In this document: in pieces, positions 1 to 6,784 of the stretch
Layout: the number at the start of each line of letters is the position of its first letter
Numbering within the stretch: the first letter of the stretch is position 1
Origin: an uncultured Rikenellaceae bacterium
GTDB lineage: Bacteria; Bacteroidota; Bacteroidia; Bacteroidales; UBA932
Reading direction: 5' to 3'
DNA length: 12,246 bases
Assembly (NCBI GenBank): GCA_937906485.1
Contig: CALCYB010000193.1
Coordinates: 1 to 12,246 of the forward strand
The notes under the pieces: generated by a model
The model's database searches: none
Seen by the model: only the letters and a program-made list of their open reading frames with translations
What the model was told of the DNA's origin: nothing
Translations under genes and position numbers: made by a program

Positions 1-1333
1 CTGCTGTGCGGATTGCCTCCTCTCTGTCTTCTATGAAAAGTGTTTTGGCGCGTCCGCTCAAGTCCATGCCGGATTTTATGTCGGCCATTATGTCCGATGT
101 CCTTTCGGTACGGCTGTTGTCGGAGGGGACTATTATCCTGTCTGCCATCTTTTGGGCAATCCTTGCCATTTCCGGTCTTTTGGTCTTGTCCCGGTTGCCA
201 CCGCAACCGAAGATGCAGATGAGCGGGTGGGCGTTGCCGGTGATGTCCTTGAGGGTCTTCAATACATTCTCCAAGGCATCCGGGGTGTGGGCGTAGTCGA
301 TCACTGCAGTGAGGTTGTTGCCGCCTTGTACATATTCCAGGCGTCCGGCTACGGCTTTCAGGGCGCTGATGCCGGAGAGGATTTCGTCCCGGTCAGCCCC
401 CAGCAACTTGGCTGCAGCATAAACAGCCAGCAGGTTGTAGGCATTGTGGGCACCGATGAACCGGGTCCAAACTTCGGTGTGGTCAATGTTGAGCAGACTG
501 CCTTCCAGGCTTTTCTCAACGACCCGGACTTTGAAGTCGGCGGGGGTTCTGGCGGCGTATTCGTACACTCGTGCGGCCGTGTTCTGTACCACGATGCGAC
601 CGTTGCGGTCATCGGCATTGGTCAGGGCAAAGGCGCTCTCGGGCAGGTGGTCGAAGAAGAGTTTCTTGCAGCGGATGTATTCGGCAAATGTCTTGTGGTA
701 ATCCAGGTGGTCGTGGGTCAGGTTGGTAAAGATGCCCCCGGTAAAATGCAGGGAAGCTGTGCGCTTTTGCTCCAATGCGTGGGAACTCACTTCCATAAAA
801 GCGTACTCGCATCCTTGGCACACCATCTCGTCCAGCAAACGGTTCAGCGAGATCGGGTCCGGGGTGGTGTTTTCGGTCTCGTAACGGTGGGAACCCACGT
901 AATTGGCAATGGTGGAAATCAGTCCACATTCGTAGCCCAAACCCCGGAACAGCTGGTAGAGCAGGGTGGCGGTGGTGGTTTTTCCATTGGTGCCGGTGAC
1001 TCCTACCAGGCGGAGTTTCCGGCTCGGGTGGTCGTAGTAGGCATCCGCCAGGATGGCCAGGGCATCCCGTCCGTCCTGTACCCGGATCCAAGTGACATCC
1101 CCGTATTGCGGAAGATAAGCCTGAGGATTTTCATACACGATGATACTGGCGCCTTTGTCCAGTACTTGTTGGATGTATTGGTGTCCGTCGTTGGCGGCAC
1201 CGGTATAAGCGATGAACAAATCGTCCTTCATACAACGACGAGAGTCACAGGCAATGCCCGCGACTTGTCGTGACAATTCTCCATGTGTTTCCAGCGGAGA
1301 AAGGAATTGGATCAGTGTATTGAGTTGTTTCAT
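1..1333 (-). CDS. murE: UDP-N-acetylmuramyl-tripeptide synthetase MurE (3' end cut by window edge)
   Basis: MurE is a cytoplasmic ATP-dependent ligase that adds the third amino acid to UDP-MurNAc-L-Ala-D-Glu in peptidoglycan precursor synthesis. Reading the minus strand from the ATG at 1333 gives 444 open codons with no stop before the window edge. The family is usually 480-500 residues, so only the tail is missing. Visible motifs are the Mur-ligase P-loop GTNGKTT (residues 114-120), EVSSHAL (181-187), the YIRCKK segment with the likely carbamylated lysine (about 223), and the substrate-selecting loop, here DNSR (405-408). Asp, Asn and Arg of the DNPR signature of meso-diaminopimelate-adding enzymes are kept, which suggests meso-DAP as substrate, but the Pro is a Ser. 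The start codon overlaps the ftsI stop as ATGA, indicating translational coupling. The ATG is preceded by an A-rich stretch rather than a Shine-Dalgarno motif. Confidence 0.96.
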   Translation of the reverse strand, partial: MKQLNTLIQFLSPLETHGELSRQVAGIACDSRRCMKDDLFIAYTGAANDGHQYIQQVLDKGASIIVYENPQAYLPQYGDVTWIRVQDGRDALAILADAYYDHPSRKLRLVGVTGTNGKTTTATLLYQLFRGLGYECGLISTIANYVGSHRYETENTTPDPISLNRLLDEMVCQGCEYAFMEVSSHALEQKRTASLHFTGGIFTNLTHDHLDYHKTFAEYIRCKKLFFDHLPESAFALTNADDRNGRIVVQNTAARVYEYAARTPADFKVRVVEKSLEGSLLNIDHTEVWTRFIGAHNAYNLLAVYAAAKLLGADRDEILSGISALKAVAGRLEYVQGGNNLTAVIDYAHTPDALENVLKTLKDITGNAHPLICIFGCGGNRDKTKRPEMARIAQKMADRIIVPSDNSRTERTSDIMADIKSGMDLSGRAKTLFIEDREEAIRTA

Positions 1334-3480
1334 TTTTTCTGTTTTGAGAGGGTTAAGGTGACCGTTGGATGTCCTTTTAAGGGCGTGCCCGGGGGCGGCT
1401 CCTGTCGGACGACGCGCCCTTCTCCGTGAACAACAACGCGGCAACCCTGGTTTTCCAGCAGGTAGAGCGCATCTTTGAGCCCCATGTTCAAGGTGTTGCC
1501 CAGGGTCTGTTGCGGTTGTTGGATGGAGTGGGCAGTAAGGCCGGTGCTGTCCCGGTCAAACGCCACCCAGTTGTTGACTGAAATGGCCGGCCGTTTGCGG
1601 ATCGGGACCTGGTTCATGGCGGTGAGGGTTTCGTTGCCTTGTCCGTTTGCAATGTTGGGGTCGTCGCTCGGGCGAAGGTCTTTGCCGGAGCGACGGATCG
1701 GATGCCATTCGGGATGGGTGTTGTAGATGAAGTCGGCAATCTTCTTGAAGACGGGTGCTGCCCACTGTGCCCCGTAGAAATTGCCCCGGGTCTTGGTGGA
1801 ATACAGGACTACGATGCAGGAATACTTGGGGTCATCGCTCGGGAAATAACCGGCAAATGAGGCCTGGTGCTTCCGGTAGCCTTGTGCGTCCTTGTACACT
1901 CCGTCAAAAAGAATCTGGGCGGTCCCCGTTTTTCCGGCGATGCCGTAACGTTCATCCTGAATGCCTTTCCCGGTTCCGTTTTTGACCACACCTTCCATGG
2001 CGGTCTTTACATCGCGCAGGGTGCTTTTCGAGCAGACCGATCCCAGCAGCTGTTGAGGTGGGTATTCTTCAATCACCCGTCCGTCCTGCAACAGGGCTTC
2101 GGCCAGGTAGGGCTTCATCATCTTGCCGTCATTGGCGATGGCGTTGTAGAAGGTCAAGGTGTGCAGGGGGGTGATGGTGATGCTGTAACCCATGGAAATC
2201 ATCGGCATGGACAAGGCTGACCAGTCGTTGTCTTCGGGAGAGGGAATGCGGGCGGTGCCTTCCCCTTCGATGTCAAATCCGTATTTCTCCCCGATCTTCA
2301 TCCCGTGGATACGGGCGATGAACTGTTCTTCGTTGTTCTGGTAGTACTGGGTCACCAGTTTGGCAAAGGCGATGTTGGAGGATTTTTCGAATGCCGTCGG
2401 GGCAGTGAGTTTTCCGTACCCGCCGTGGTGGGAGTCAGTGAAAGTCTTGGTGGAATATTTCCATTCACCGTTTCCGGCATCTACCGGGGTGTCCAGCGTG
2501 ATGAGCCCGTCTTCCAGCAGGGCGACCATGGTCACCAGTTTGAAGGTGGACCCCGGGTCGTTGGCTTCTGCTATCGCATAGTTGTAGGACTCGTCAAAGT
2601 TGCCGTTTTTGTCTTTCTTCATGTTGGCCATGGCCCGGATTGCACCGGTCTTCACATCCATCACAATGGCGGTGGCCCCTTCCAGCAGGTCGGACTGGGC
2701 CAGCTGTTCTCGCAAGGCCACTTCGGCCGCTTCCTGGATATCAATGTCCAGGGTGGTGCGCAGGTCATAGCCGTCCTGGGCGGGGATGTAGGTGCCGCTC
2801 GCCTCGATCCATTGGTTATTCAGGTCCAAGGCAATGGTCCGTACGCCGGGTTGTCCTTTGAGTTTCTGGTTGAAACTGCTTTCCAGTCCGACTCCGTATT
2901 CTGCGTTGTGTTCATTTTTGCGGATGTAGCCGACGGTCCGGTAGGCCAGACGGTCATACGGCGTTTTGCGTTGGGTGACGTCCTCTGCTACGAAGCCACC
3001 CGAAAACCGTCCCAGGCGAAAGATGGGGAAGGTCTTGGCCTCTTGCAGTTGGCGGTACGTAACCTTCTGGGAGTTGATGTAAATGAACTGTTTTTTGTTC
3101 TTCCGGGCATTGGTCAGGAGTCTTTTGTAGTCCCTGGGGCTCTTGTCTCCATAGAGTTGAGACAGGCAAAGGGCCAACGAGTCCACGTCGGCGGTGAAAA
3201 CGCTGTCGGTAATCCGGGTACTGTCCCAAGTCAGTTTGTAATAAGGGATGGACATGGCCATGGTGCGTCCGTCGTGGGAAAGGATCTTGCCTCGGTTGGG
3301 CACGATGATGTCCTGACGGAAGAAGTCTTCGTAGCGGGCAGGATCTTCGCTGAAAAATTGCAGCCGGATGATGCTGATAAAAAGAAATAAAGCGATGAGG
3401 AAAGCCCCGAAAAACACCCACCGGAAACGCTTGCTGTAGGTGGAGATATCACCGTTGGTCTTATTGCTGCTCTTGTTCAT
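1330..3480 (-). CDS. ftsI: Septal transpeptidase FtsI/PBP3-type class B penicillin-binding protein with PASTA domain
   Basis: This is a membrane-anchored D,D-transpeptidase that cross-links septal peptidoglycan and works with FtsW and the FtsQLB-type complex. The product has 716 residues: a short cytoplasmic N-terminus, one membrane segment (about 19-40), a PBP dimerisation domain (about 55-240), and the transpeptidase domain. The active-site motifs are all intact: STFK (nucleophile Ser311, Lys314), SSN (367-369) and KTG (517-519). A single C-terminal PASTA domain follows (about 656-716, ending in a Lys-rich tail). I chose the ATG at 3480 (MNKSSNKTNG). The in-frame ATG at 3534 would add 18 residues unlike the family N-terminus and would lie deeper inside the ftsL-like gene. 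The gene overlaps the upstream ftsL-like gene by 20 nt and murE by 4 nt. Confidence 0.96.
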   Translation of the reverse strand: MNKSSNKTNGDISTYSKRFRWVFFGAFLIALFLFISIIRLQFFSEDPARYEDFFRQDIIVPNRGKILSHDGRTMAMSIPYYKLTWDSTRITDSVFTADVDSLALCLSQLYGDKSPRDYKRLLTNARKNKKQFIYINSQKVTYRQLQEAKTFPIFRLGRFSGGFVAEDVTQRKTPYDRLAYRTVGYIRKNEHNAEYGVGLESSFNQKLKGQPGVRTIALDLNNQWIEASGTYIPAQDGYDLRTTLDIDIQEAAEVALREQLAQSDLLEGATAIVMDVKTGAIRAMANMKKDKNGNFDESYNYAIAEANDPGSTFKLVTMVALLEDGLITLDTPVDAGNGEWKYSTKTFTDSHHGGYGKLTAPTAFEKSSNIAFAKLVTQYYQNNEEQFIARIHGMKIGEKYGFDIEGEGTARIPSPEDNDWSALSMPMISMGYSITITPLHTLTFYNAIANDGKMMKPYLAEALLQDGRVIEEYPPQQLLGSVCSKSTLRDVKTAMEGVVKNGTGKGIQDERYGIAGKTGTAQILFDGVYKDAQGYRKHQASFAGYFPSDDPKYSCIVVLYSTKTRGNFYGAQWAAPVFKKIADFIYNTHPEWHPIRRSGKDLRPSDDPNIANGQGNETLTAMNQVPIRKRPAISVNNWVAFDRDSTGLTAHSIQQPQQTLGNTLNMGLKDALYLLENQGCRVVVHGEGRVVRQEPPPGTPLKGHPTVTLTLSKQKK

Positions 3481-3802
3481 CGGACAGGGGGATGCGTTTA
3501 GGGGTGTCAACGGGAGGATGTAACGTAGATCCATTGGCTTTCAGGGCTTTCTGGATTTCGCTCTTTTGGGAGCGAAGCAGTGTTTCGGCAAATTTTCCTG
3601 CATGCTCGATTTTCTTCTCGTGGAGAATTTCGGCATACTTTACCTCTTGCAGCAAGGCATCCTTGATGGCAAATCGGATGGATATCATGACCAATACCAG
3701 ACCGCACAAATACAGCAGGAAGGCCCAGTGCTTGAGAAGCCCTCCATTGCGGACCAGCATCTGTCCGCCTAAAATGTCCTGTATGGTATTTTTCAGTTTC
3801 AT
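3461..3802 (-). CDS. FtsL-like single-pass cell division membrane protein
   Basis: This small bitopic protein of 113 residues occupies the ftsL position between rsmH and ftsI. It has a basic N-terminal cytoplasmic segment of about 25 residues, one hydrophobic membrane helix (about 25-46), then a charged, Lys/Glu/Leu/Ala-rich region (about 47-90) likely to form a coiled coil. A short hydrophilic tail ends in EQEQQ. This layout matches FtsL/DivIC-family proteins, which bind FtsB/DivIC and FtsQ/DivIB and help activate FtsWI. FtsL sequences are too divergent to assign by motif, so the call rests on topology and gene order. The gene starts 8 nt after the rsmH stop, and its last 20 nt overlap the start of ftsI, so coupled expression is likely. 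Confidence 0.85.
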   Translation of the reverse strand: MKLKNTIQDILGGQMLVRNGGLLKHWAFLLYLCGLVLVMISIRFAIKDALLQEVKYAEILHEKKIEHAGKFAETLLRSQKSEIQKALKANGSTLHPPVDTPKRIPLSDEQEQQ

Positions 3803-3810
3803 GTCGTTGT

Positions 3811-4725
3811 CTATCGGGTTGTTTCCAGTTTTTCGGCTACGCGGAGTTTGGCACTGCGTGCCCGGGTGTTCCGGGCAATCTCCTCTTCGCTGGGGAGTGC
3901 CGCTTTTTTATTGATGGCTTTCAGGGGGGCATTGGAGCGGCCAAACGGGTCGCGTTCGTCCTTTCCGGACAGATTGCCGCACCGGATAAAGTTTTTGACC
4001 ATCCGGTCTTCCAGCGAGTGGTAGGTAATGACGGACAGACGACCTCCGGGACGCAGAGCGCGTGCTGCGCCTTGCAGGAAGCCGCCCAGGCTTTCCATCT
4101 CTCCATTGACTTCAATGCGAAGGGCCTGATAGATCTTGGCCAGGAATTTGTGCTCTGCGACTTTGGGCAGGGCCTTCTCAACCGCCTTGGTCAGGTCGGT
4201 CGTGGTCTGGATCGGGGCTTGGCTACGGGCGGTTACAATCATCCCTGCGATCCGACGGCTGTTTTCCACCTCCCCATATAGCCGGAGAATGGTTTCCAGT
4301 TCTTCCTGCGCGTAGGTGTTGAGGATGTCGCGGGCTGTTTTTTCGCTGTGGTGGTTCATCCGCATGTCCAGGTCGGCTTCGAAACGGAACGAAAAGCCGC
4401 GTTGCGATGTGTCAAACTGGTGGGAGGAAACTCCCAGGTCTGCCAGAATCCCATCCGCAGCATCAAACCCGTGGTAGCGCAGGAAATTCTGGATAAAACG
4501 AAAATTGTGGTGTACCACAATCACGCGGGGATCTTTGGGGGCATTGGCCAGGGCTTCCTGGTCCCGGTCAAAAACCAGCAGCCGACCGTTTGCATCCAGT
4601 CGGGAAAGTATTTCACGGGTATGTCCGCCTCCGCCCAGGGTGGCATCCATGTAGACTCCGGACGGTTTGATATTCAAAGCGTCCACGCTCTCTTGTAAAA
4701 GCACGGGTATGTGGTAAGACTCCAT
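3811..4725 (-). CDS. rsmH: 16S rRNA (cytosine(1402)-N(4))-methyltransferase RsmH (MraW)
   Basis: RsmH uses S-adenosylmethionine to methylate N4 of C1402 in the 16S rRNA decoding centre. The product has 304 residues, normal for the family. Motifs seen are HIPVLL at the N-terminus, the SAM-binding glycine-rich loop GGGGHT (31-36), VFDRD (51-55), DLGVSSHQFD (96-105), the RGFSFR segment, TYHSLEDRMVKNF (234-246) and the C-terminal basic NTRARSAKLRVAEK. The start at 4725 (MESYHIPVLL) is supported by the family N-terminus and by a GGAGGAA ribosome binding site 5 nt upstream. The open frame to 4842 is an unsupported extension into mraZ. The gene lies 16 nt after mraZ and 8 nt before the ftsL-like gene, the standard dcw order. 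Confidence 0.97.
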   Translation of the reverse strand: MESYHIPVLLQESVDALNIKPSGVYMDATLGGGGHTREILSRLDANGRLLVFDRDQEALANAPKDPRVIVVHHNFRFIQNFLRYHGFDAADGILADLGVSSHQFDTSQRGFSFRFEADLDMRMNHHSEKTARDILNTYAQEELETILRLYGEVENSRRIAGMIVTARSQAPIQTTTDLTKAVEKALPKVAEHKFLAKIYQALRIEVNGEMESLGGFLQGAARALRPGGRLSVITYHSLEDRMVKNFIRCGNLSGKDERDPFGRSNAPLKAINKKAALPSEEEIARNTRARSAKLRVAEKLETTR

Positions 4726-4730
4726 TCTGC

Positions 4731-4737
4731 TTCCTCC
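4731..4737 (-). promoter_or_regulatory. Ribosome binding site of rsmH
   Basis: On the minus strand GGAGGAA ends 5 nt before the ATG at 4725, within the 16-nt gap after the mraZ stop. It is a strong Shine-Dalgarno match in a cluster whose other genes mostly lack one, and it fixes the rsmH start. Confidence 0.75.
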
Positions 4738-4741
4738 GGAT

Positions 4742-5191
4742 TTATTGGCCGAGCAGTTTTTCCGCCAGGGGGGCGTAATCTTCCTCGGAAAGAATTTCTG
4801 AATCGAAAAGATCGGCAGCCCACAATTCAATCTTGTAGTCACTACCGCTAAAGATGACGTCCTTGACGATGCTGGCCTTGTCCGTCAGTTCTTTGGGGAG
4901 AGAGAAGCGGCCCATCTTTGCATCCGGCTCGATGACGGTACGATGGCGCATGTAAGTCCTCCAGAAGGCATTGTCCTCTCGGCGGAAGAAATTCAGCTTG
5001 GCTTTCAAGGCTTCGGATTCCTTTTCCCATTCGGCATAGGTGTAAATCTCCAGGCAAGGGACAAACAGGGCAGGTTTGACCACAAACTTCAGTGGCTCAC
5101 CATCGGGCACAGCAGCCTTCAGGGCGGCAGGAAAGACCAGTCTTCCCTTGTCGTCCAATTTCCCTTTGTATTCCCCGATAAATTTGGCCAT
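4742..5191 (-). CDS. mraZ: Transcriptional regulator MraZ
   Basis: MraZ is the DNA-binding protein that heads the dcw cluster in most bacteria. It forms a ring-shaped oligomer of AbrB-like domains and regulates its own operon. The product has 149 residues with two SpoVT/AbrB-like halves, each marked by a GR signature: DDKGR (13-17) and DAKMGR (90-95), both followed by a (F/S)-x-P turn. The start at 5191 (MAKFIGEYKG) matches the family N-terminus. The 19-residue upstream extension to 5248 would run through the promoter -7 box and is rejected. A weak AGGAG lies about 18 nt upstream of the ATG, too far to be a normal ribosome site. Four tandem TGGA repeats upstream are the likely autoregulatory operator. 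Confidence 0.97.
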   Translation of the reverse strand: MAKFIGEYKGKLDDKGRLVFPAALKAAVPDGEPLKFVVKPALFVPCLEIYTYAEWEKESEALKAKLNFFRREDNAFWRTYMRHRTVIEPDAKMGRFSLPKELTDKASIVKDVIFSGSDYKIELWAADLFDSEILSEEDYAPLAEKLLGQ

Positions 5192-5215
5192 AACGGAATG
5201 TCGTCTAAACTCCTG

Positions 5216-5223
5216 CAAAAGTA
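5216..5223 (-). promoter_or_regulatory. Bacteroidetes-type -7 box of the mraZ/dcw promoter
   Basis: The minus strand reads TACTTTTG followed by C, a full match to the TAnnTTTG -7 element of the Bacteroidetes primary sigma factor. Transcription would start a few bases downstream, giving a leader of roughly 20 nt before mraZ. No clear -33 TTTG is found at the usual distance; the TGGA repeats occupy that region. Identification is by motif only. Confidence 0.65.
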
Positions 5224-5230
5224 AGAAACA

Positions 5231-5270
5231 TTTTCCATTCTTTTCCACTTTTTTCCAAAATTATCCACAG
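5231..5270 (-). promoter_or_regulatory. Predicted MraZ operator: four tandem 10-bp TGGA repeats
   Basis: On the plus strand four consecutive 10-bp blocks begin TTTTCCA, TTTTCCA, TTTTCCA and TTATCCA. On the mraZ coding strand the core is TGGA(A/T) at exact 10-bp spacing. Known MraZ sites are tandem TGGGN repeats with 5-nt spacers in Escherichia coli and AAAGTG-type repeats in Mollicutes. Both have 10-bp period and lie upstream of mraZ, so position, strand and spacing all agree. The repeats start about 8 bp upstream of the -7 box, covering the expected -33 region, which fits repression. That MraZ binds here is inference. Confidence 0.75.
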
Positions 5271-5282
5271 AAGTTATCAACA
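5261..5282 (+). promoter_or_regulatory. Candidate DnaA box pair overlapping the MraZ operator
   Basis: TTATCCACA at 5261-5269 is an exact match to the DnaA box consensus TTATNCACA. TTATCAACA at 5274-5282 differs from it at one position, on the same strand 13 bp away. The first box coincides with the fourth TGGA repeat. This may be a DnaA-responsive site linking replication to the dcw operon, or chance similarity, because the TTTTCCA repeats themselves resemble degenerate DnaA boxes. Confidence 0.45.
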
Positions 5283-5305
5283 ATCTCTTCGGTTCTGCAG
5301 GAGGA

Positions 5306-5340
5306 CAAAAAAACAGCCGATTACAGGAATCGGCTGTTTT
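5306..5340 (-). terminator. Rho-independent terminator of the lipoprotein operon
   Basis: A perfect 13-bp stem (5310-5322 with 5328-5340) closes a 5-nt loop. On the minus strand it is followed by an unbroken run of seven T (5313-5307, partly in the stem). It ends the M81-S8-FN3 transcript before the dcw promoter. The stop codon of the FN3 lipoprotein (5321-5323) lies at the loop, so the ascending arm also encodes the last residues. In plus orientation it has a shorter T run (TTTTCTTCTT), so some bidirectional action is possible. Confidence 0.88.
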
Positions 5341-6778
5341 CTTCTTCGCTTTGCCGGCGGATGCCCTCCGGTGCGGGTTCCAGCTCCTGTGGAAGGGTGG
5401 AACGTTCATAGACACTGATGTCGGAAGGGTCTTCGGTGTCGGTCCAGATCATCTTGTCCTGTTCCAGAACGAAGTAGTAGGAAGCCCCCCATGGTGTTCC
5501 GTCCAGGTAGGTGCCGGAAATGATGTTGCCATCCAGACTGGCTACGGATTGGAAACATTCCCAGATGCGGCTTTCCATCTTCTGCCAAAGGGTAAGGTCT
5601 CCGGTTTCGTTCAAGCAGATGTAGACCTCAAAGTCCGGAACTTGGGTCCTCCATTCGACCAGGTGCCAGGTGCCGGCCAGTAGCCCGGTATCGCCTCCGA
5701 CCGGAGGATCCGGGGTCTCTTTTTGGGGCGTTGTGAAGGTAGTGACGTCGGTCATGTATTCTGTTGAACGGTAGGTCACTACTCCCCTTGCCTGGTAATC
5801 CGTATCGGGTTCGAGCGCCTCCAATTGGAGGGTGATGGTGTAGCCATCTGTTGAAACATCAGCCGGGTAACTCTTCCAGCTGGAGGTGTTGGCTTCCCGC
5901 AGTTGGAGGACTGCCTGGTAATCGGTTTGGGGATAACGTTCGTCAAGCCATATTTCAACCGGTTGTACGGAAAGTGTCACGGCTGTTTCGGATAGATCCA
6001 CTGTCGGGGCAGATTGGACAACACTTGCGGTCGCTTCCCGGGTCGTGAAAGAATGGAGCTCGGAGTAACATACTTCTGCCCCTTCTGCGGTGGAAATGGC
6101 CTGGATGCGGAAAACGTAATCCGTTTCTTCCTGCAGGGTGCCGGTTTGGGGGATTTCTACCGGATAAGGACTTTGGTAATCCCAATCATTGAGCAGCATA
6201 CTTTGCCAGGAGGTCTGCTCTGCCGCCCGGAATTCCAGTTTTGAGGAATGGATGGGTGAGGCCTGGCCATTGATCAGGTAGGTCAACTGCCGGAGTTCGA
6301 CCGTGGCATACAGCCCGTATGGGGTGACGGTTCCGATTTCCAGCGAGAGGGCATATTCGTTCTCGGGGGGTGTCTCTTCCTGGGTTGAGAAGTCGATCGG
6401 GGAACCGTAGCGCACCGGTTCTCCCTGGACTTGTGCCCATTGTCGGCAAGTATAGGAGGTGGCCGGTTGCAGTTGGGTAAGGGTGTAGGTCAGCTGCTCC
6501 CCTTGCACGGTGACATCGAGGGCCGCAGACCAGTTGCTTTCTGCTGTGAGGCGGTACTCTAGTCCGTAGGTAAAGTTGCTGCTGGGTGTGCCGTCAAGGG
6601 TGCAGACCGGTAACTGGGCTTGAATGACGGCCTGGTGCTGGCCGGCAGTTGCGGATAAGGAGCCGAAACGGATTTCGATGACCGGATCAGGCTGCGTAGT
6701 TTCCTTGGCTTCCCGGGAGCATGCTGACAGCACCACCAGGAGAATAAACAGGTAGAAATGATGAAGACGCATGTTCAT
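5321..6778 (-). CDS. Lipoprotein with three FN3-like domains and a C-terminal lipocalin-like domain
   Basis: This predicted envelope lipoprotein of 485 residues has unknown function. The signal peptide has a hydrophobic core (about 7-18) and a lipobox VLSAC with the lipidated Cys at 20. Three fibronectin type III-like repeats follow, at about 33-133, 142-246 and 257-350. Each has the family's Leu-x-Pro-x-Thr-x-Tyr-type turn (LQPATSYTCR, LQEETDYVFRI, LEPDTDYQARG) and ends in a Phe-(S/T)-T strand. A Pro/Gly linker leads to a domain starting LLAGTWHLVEW (about 365-463), a signature of lipocalin-like calycin domains in Bacteroidetes lipoproteins. The C-terminus is charged and may be disordered. 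The gene starts 6 nt after the subtilase stop, so the two are co-transcribed. An alternative start two codons in (6772) cannot be excluded. A binding or adhesion role beside the protease is plausible but inferred. Confidence 0.88.
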   Translation of the reverse strand: MNMRLHHFYLFILLVVLSACSREAKETTQPDPVIEIRFGSLSATAGQHQAVIQAQLPVCTLDGTPSSNFTYGLEYRLTAESNWSAALDVTVQGEQLTYTLTQLQPATSYTCRQWAQVQGEPVRYGSPIDFSTQEETPPENEYALSLEIGTVTPYGLYATVELRQLTYLINGQASPIHSSKLEFRAAEQTSWQSMLLNDWDYQSPYPVEIPQTGTLQEETDYVFRIQAISTAEGAEVCYSELHSFTTREATASVVQSAPTVDLSETAVTLSVQPVEIWLDERYPQTDYQAVLQLREANTSSWKSYPADVSTDGYTITLQLEALEPDTDYQARGVVTYRSTEYMTDVTTFTTPQKETPDPPVGGDTGLLAGTWHLVEWRTQVPDFEVYICLNETGDLTLWQKMESRIWECFQSVASLDGNIISGTYLDGTPWGASYYFVLEQDKMIWTDTEDPSDISVYERSTLPQELEPAPEGIRRQSEEENSRFL

Positions 6779-6784
6779 TCCGTT

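Noticed and set aside
152..1273. Open frame of 373 codons on the plus strand opposite murE
   Set aside because: murE is certain on the other strand. The plus-strand translation is Gly/Val/Gln-rich without recognisable motifs, as expected from the codon bias of the opposite strand.
2305..3390. Open frame of 361 codons on the plus strand opposite ftsI
   Set aside because: All transpeptidase motifs lie on the minus strand. The antisense product is Gly/Val/Phe-rich and has no plausible start signal.
4726..4842. N-terminal extension of rsmH by 39 codons
   Set aside because: It would overlap mraZ, lacks similarity to the family and ignores the strong ribosome site before the ATG at 4725.
5192..5248. 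N-terminal extension of mraZ by 19 codons
   Set aside because: It runs through the predicted -7 box and the operator; MraZ proteins start at the MAKFIGEY-like sequence.
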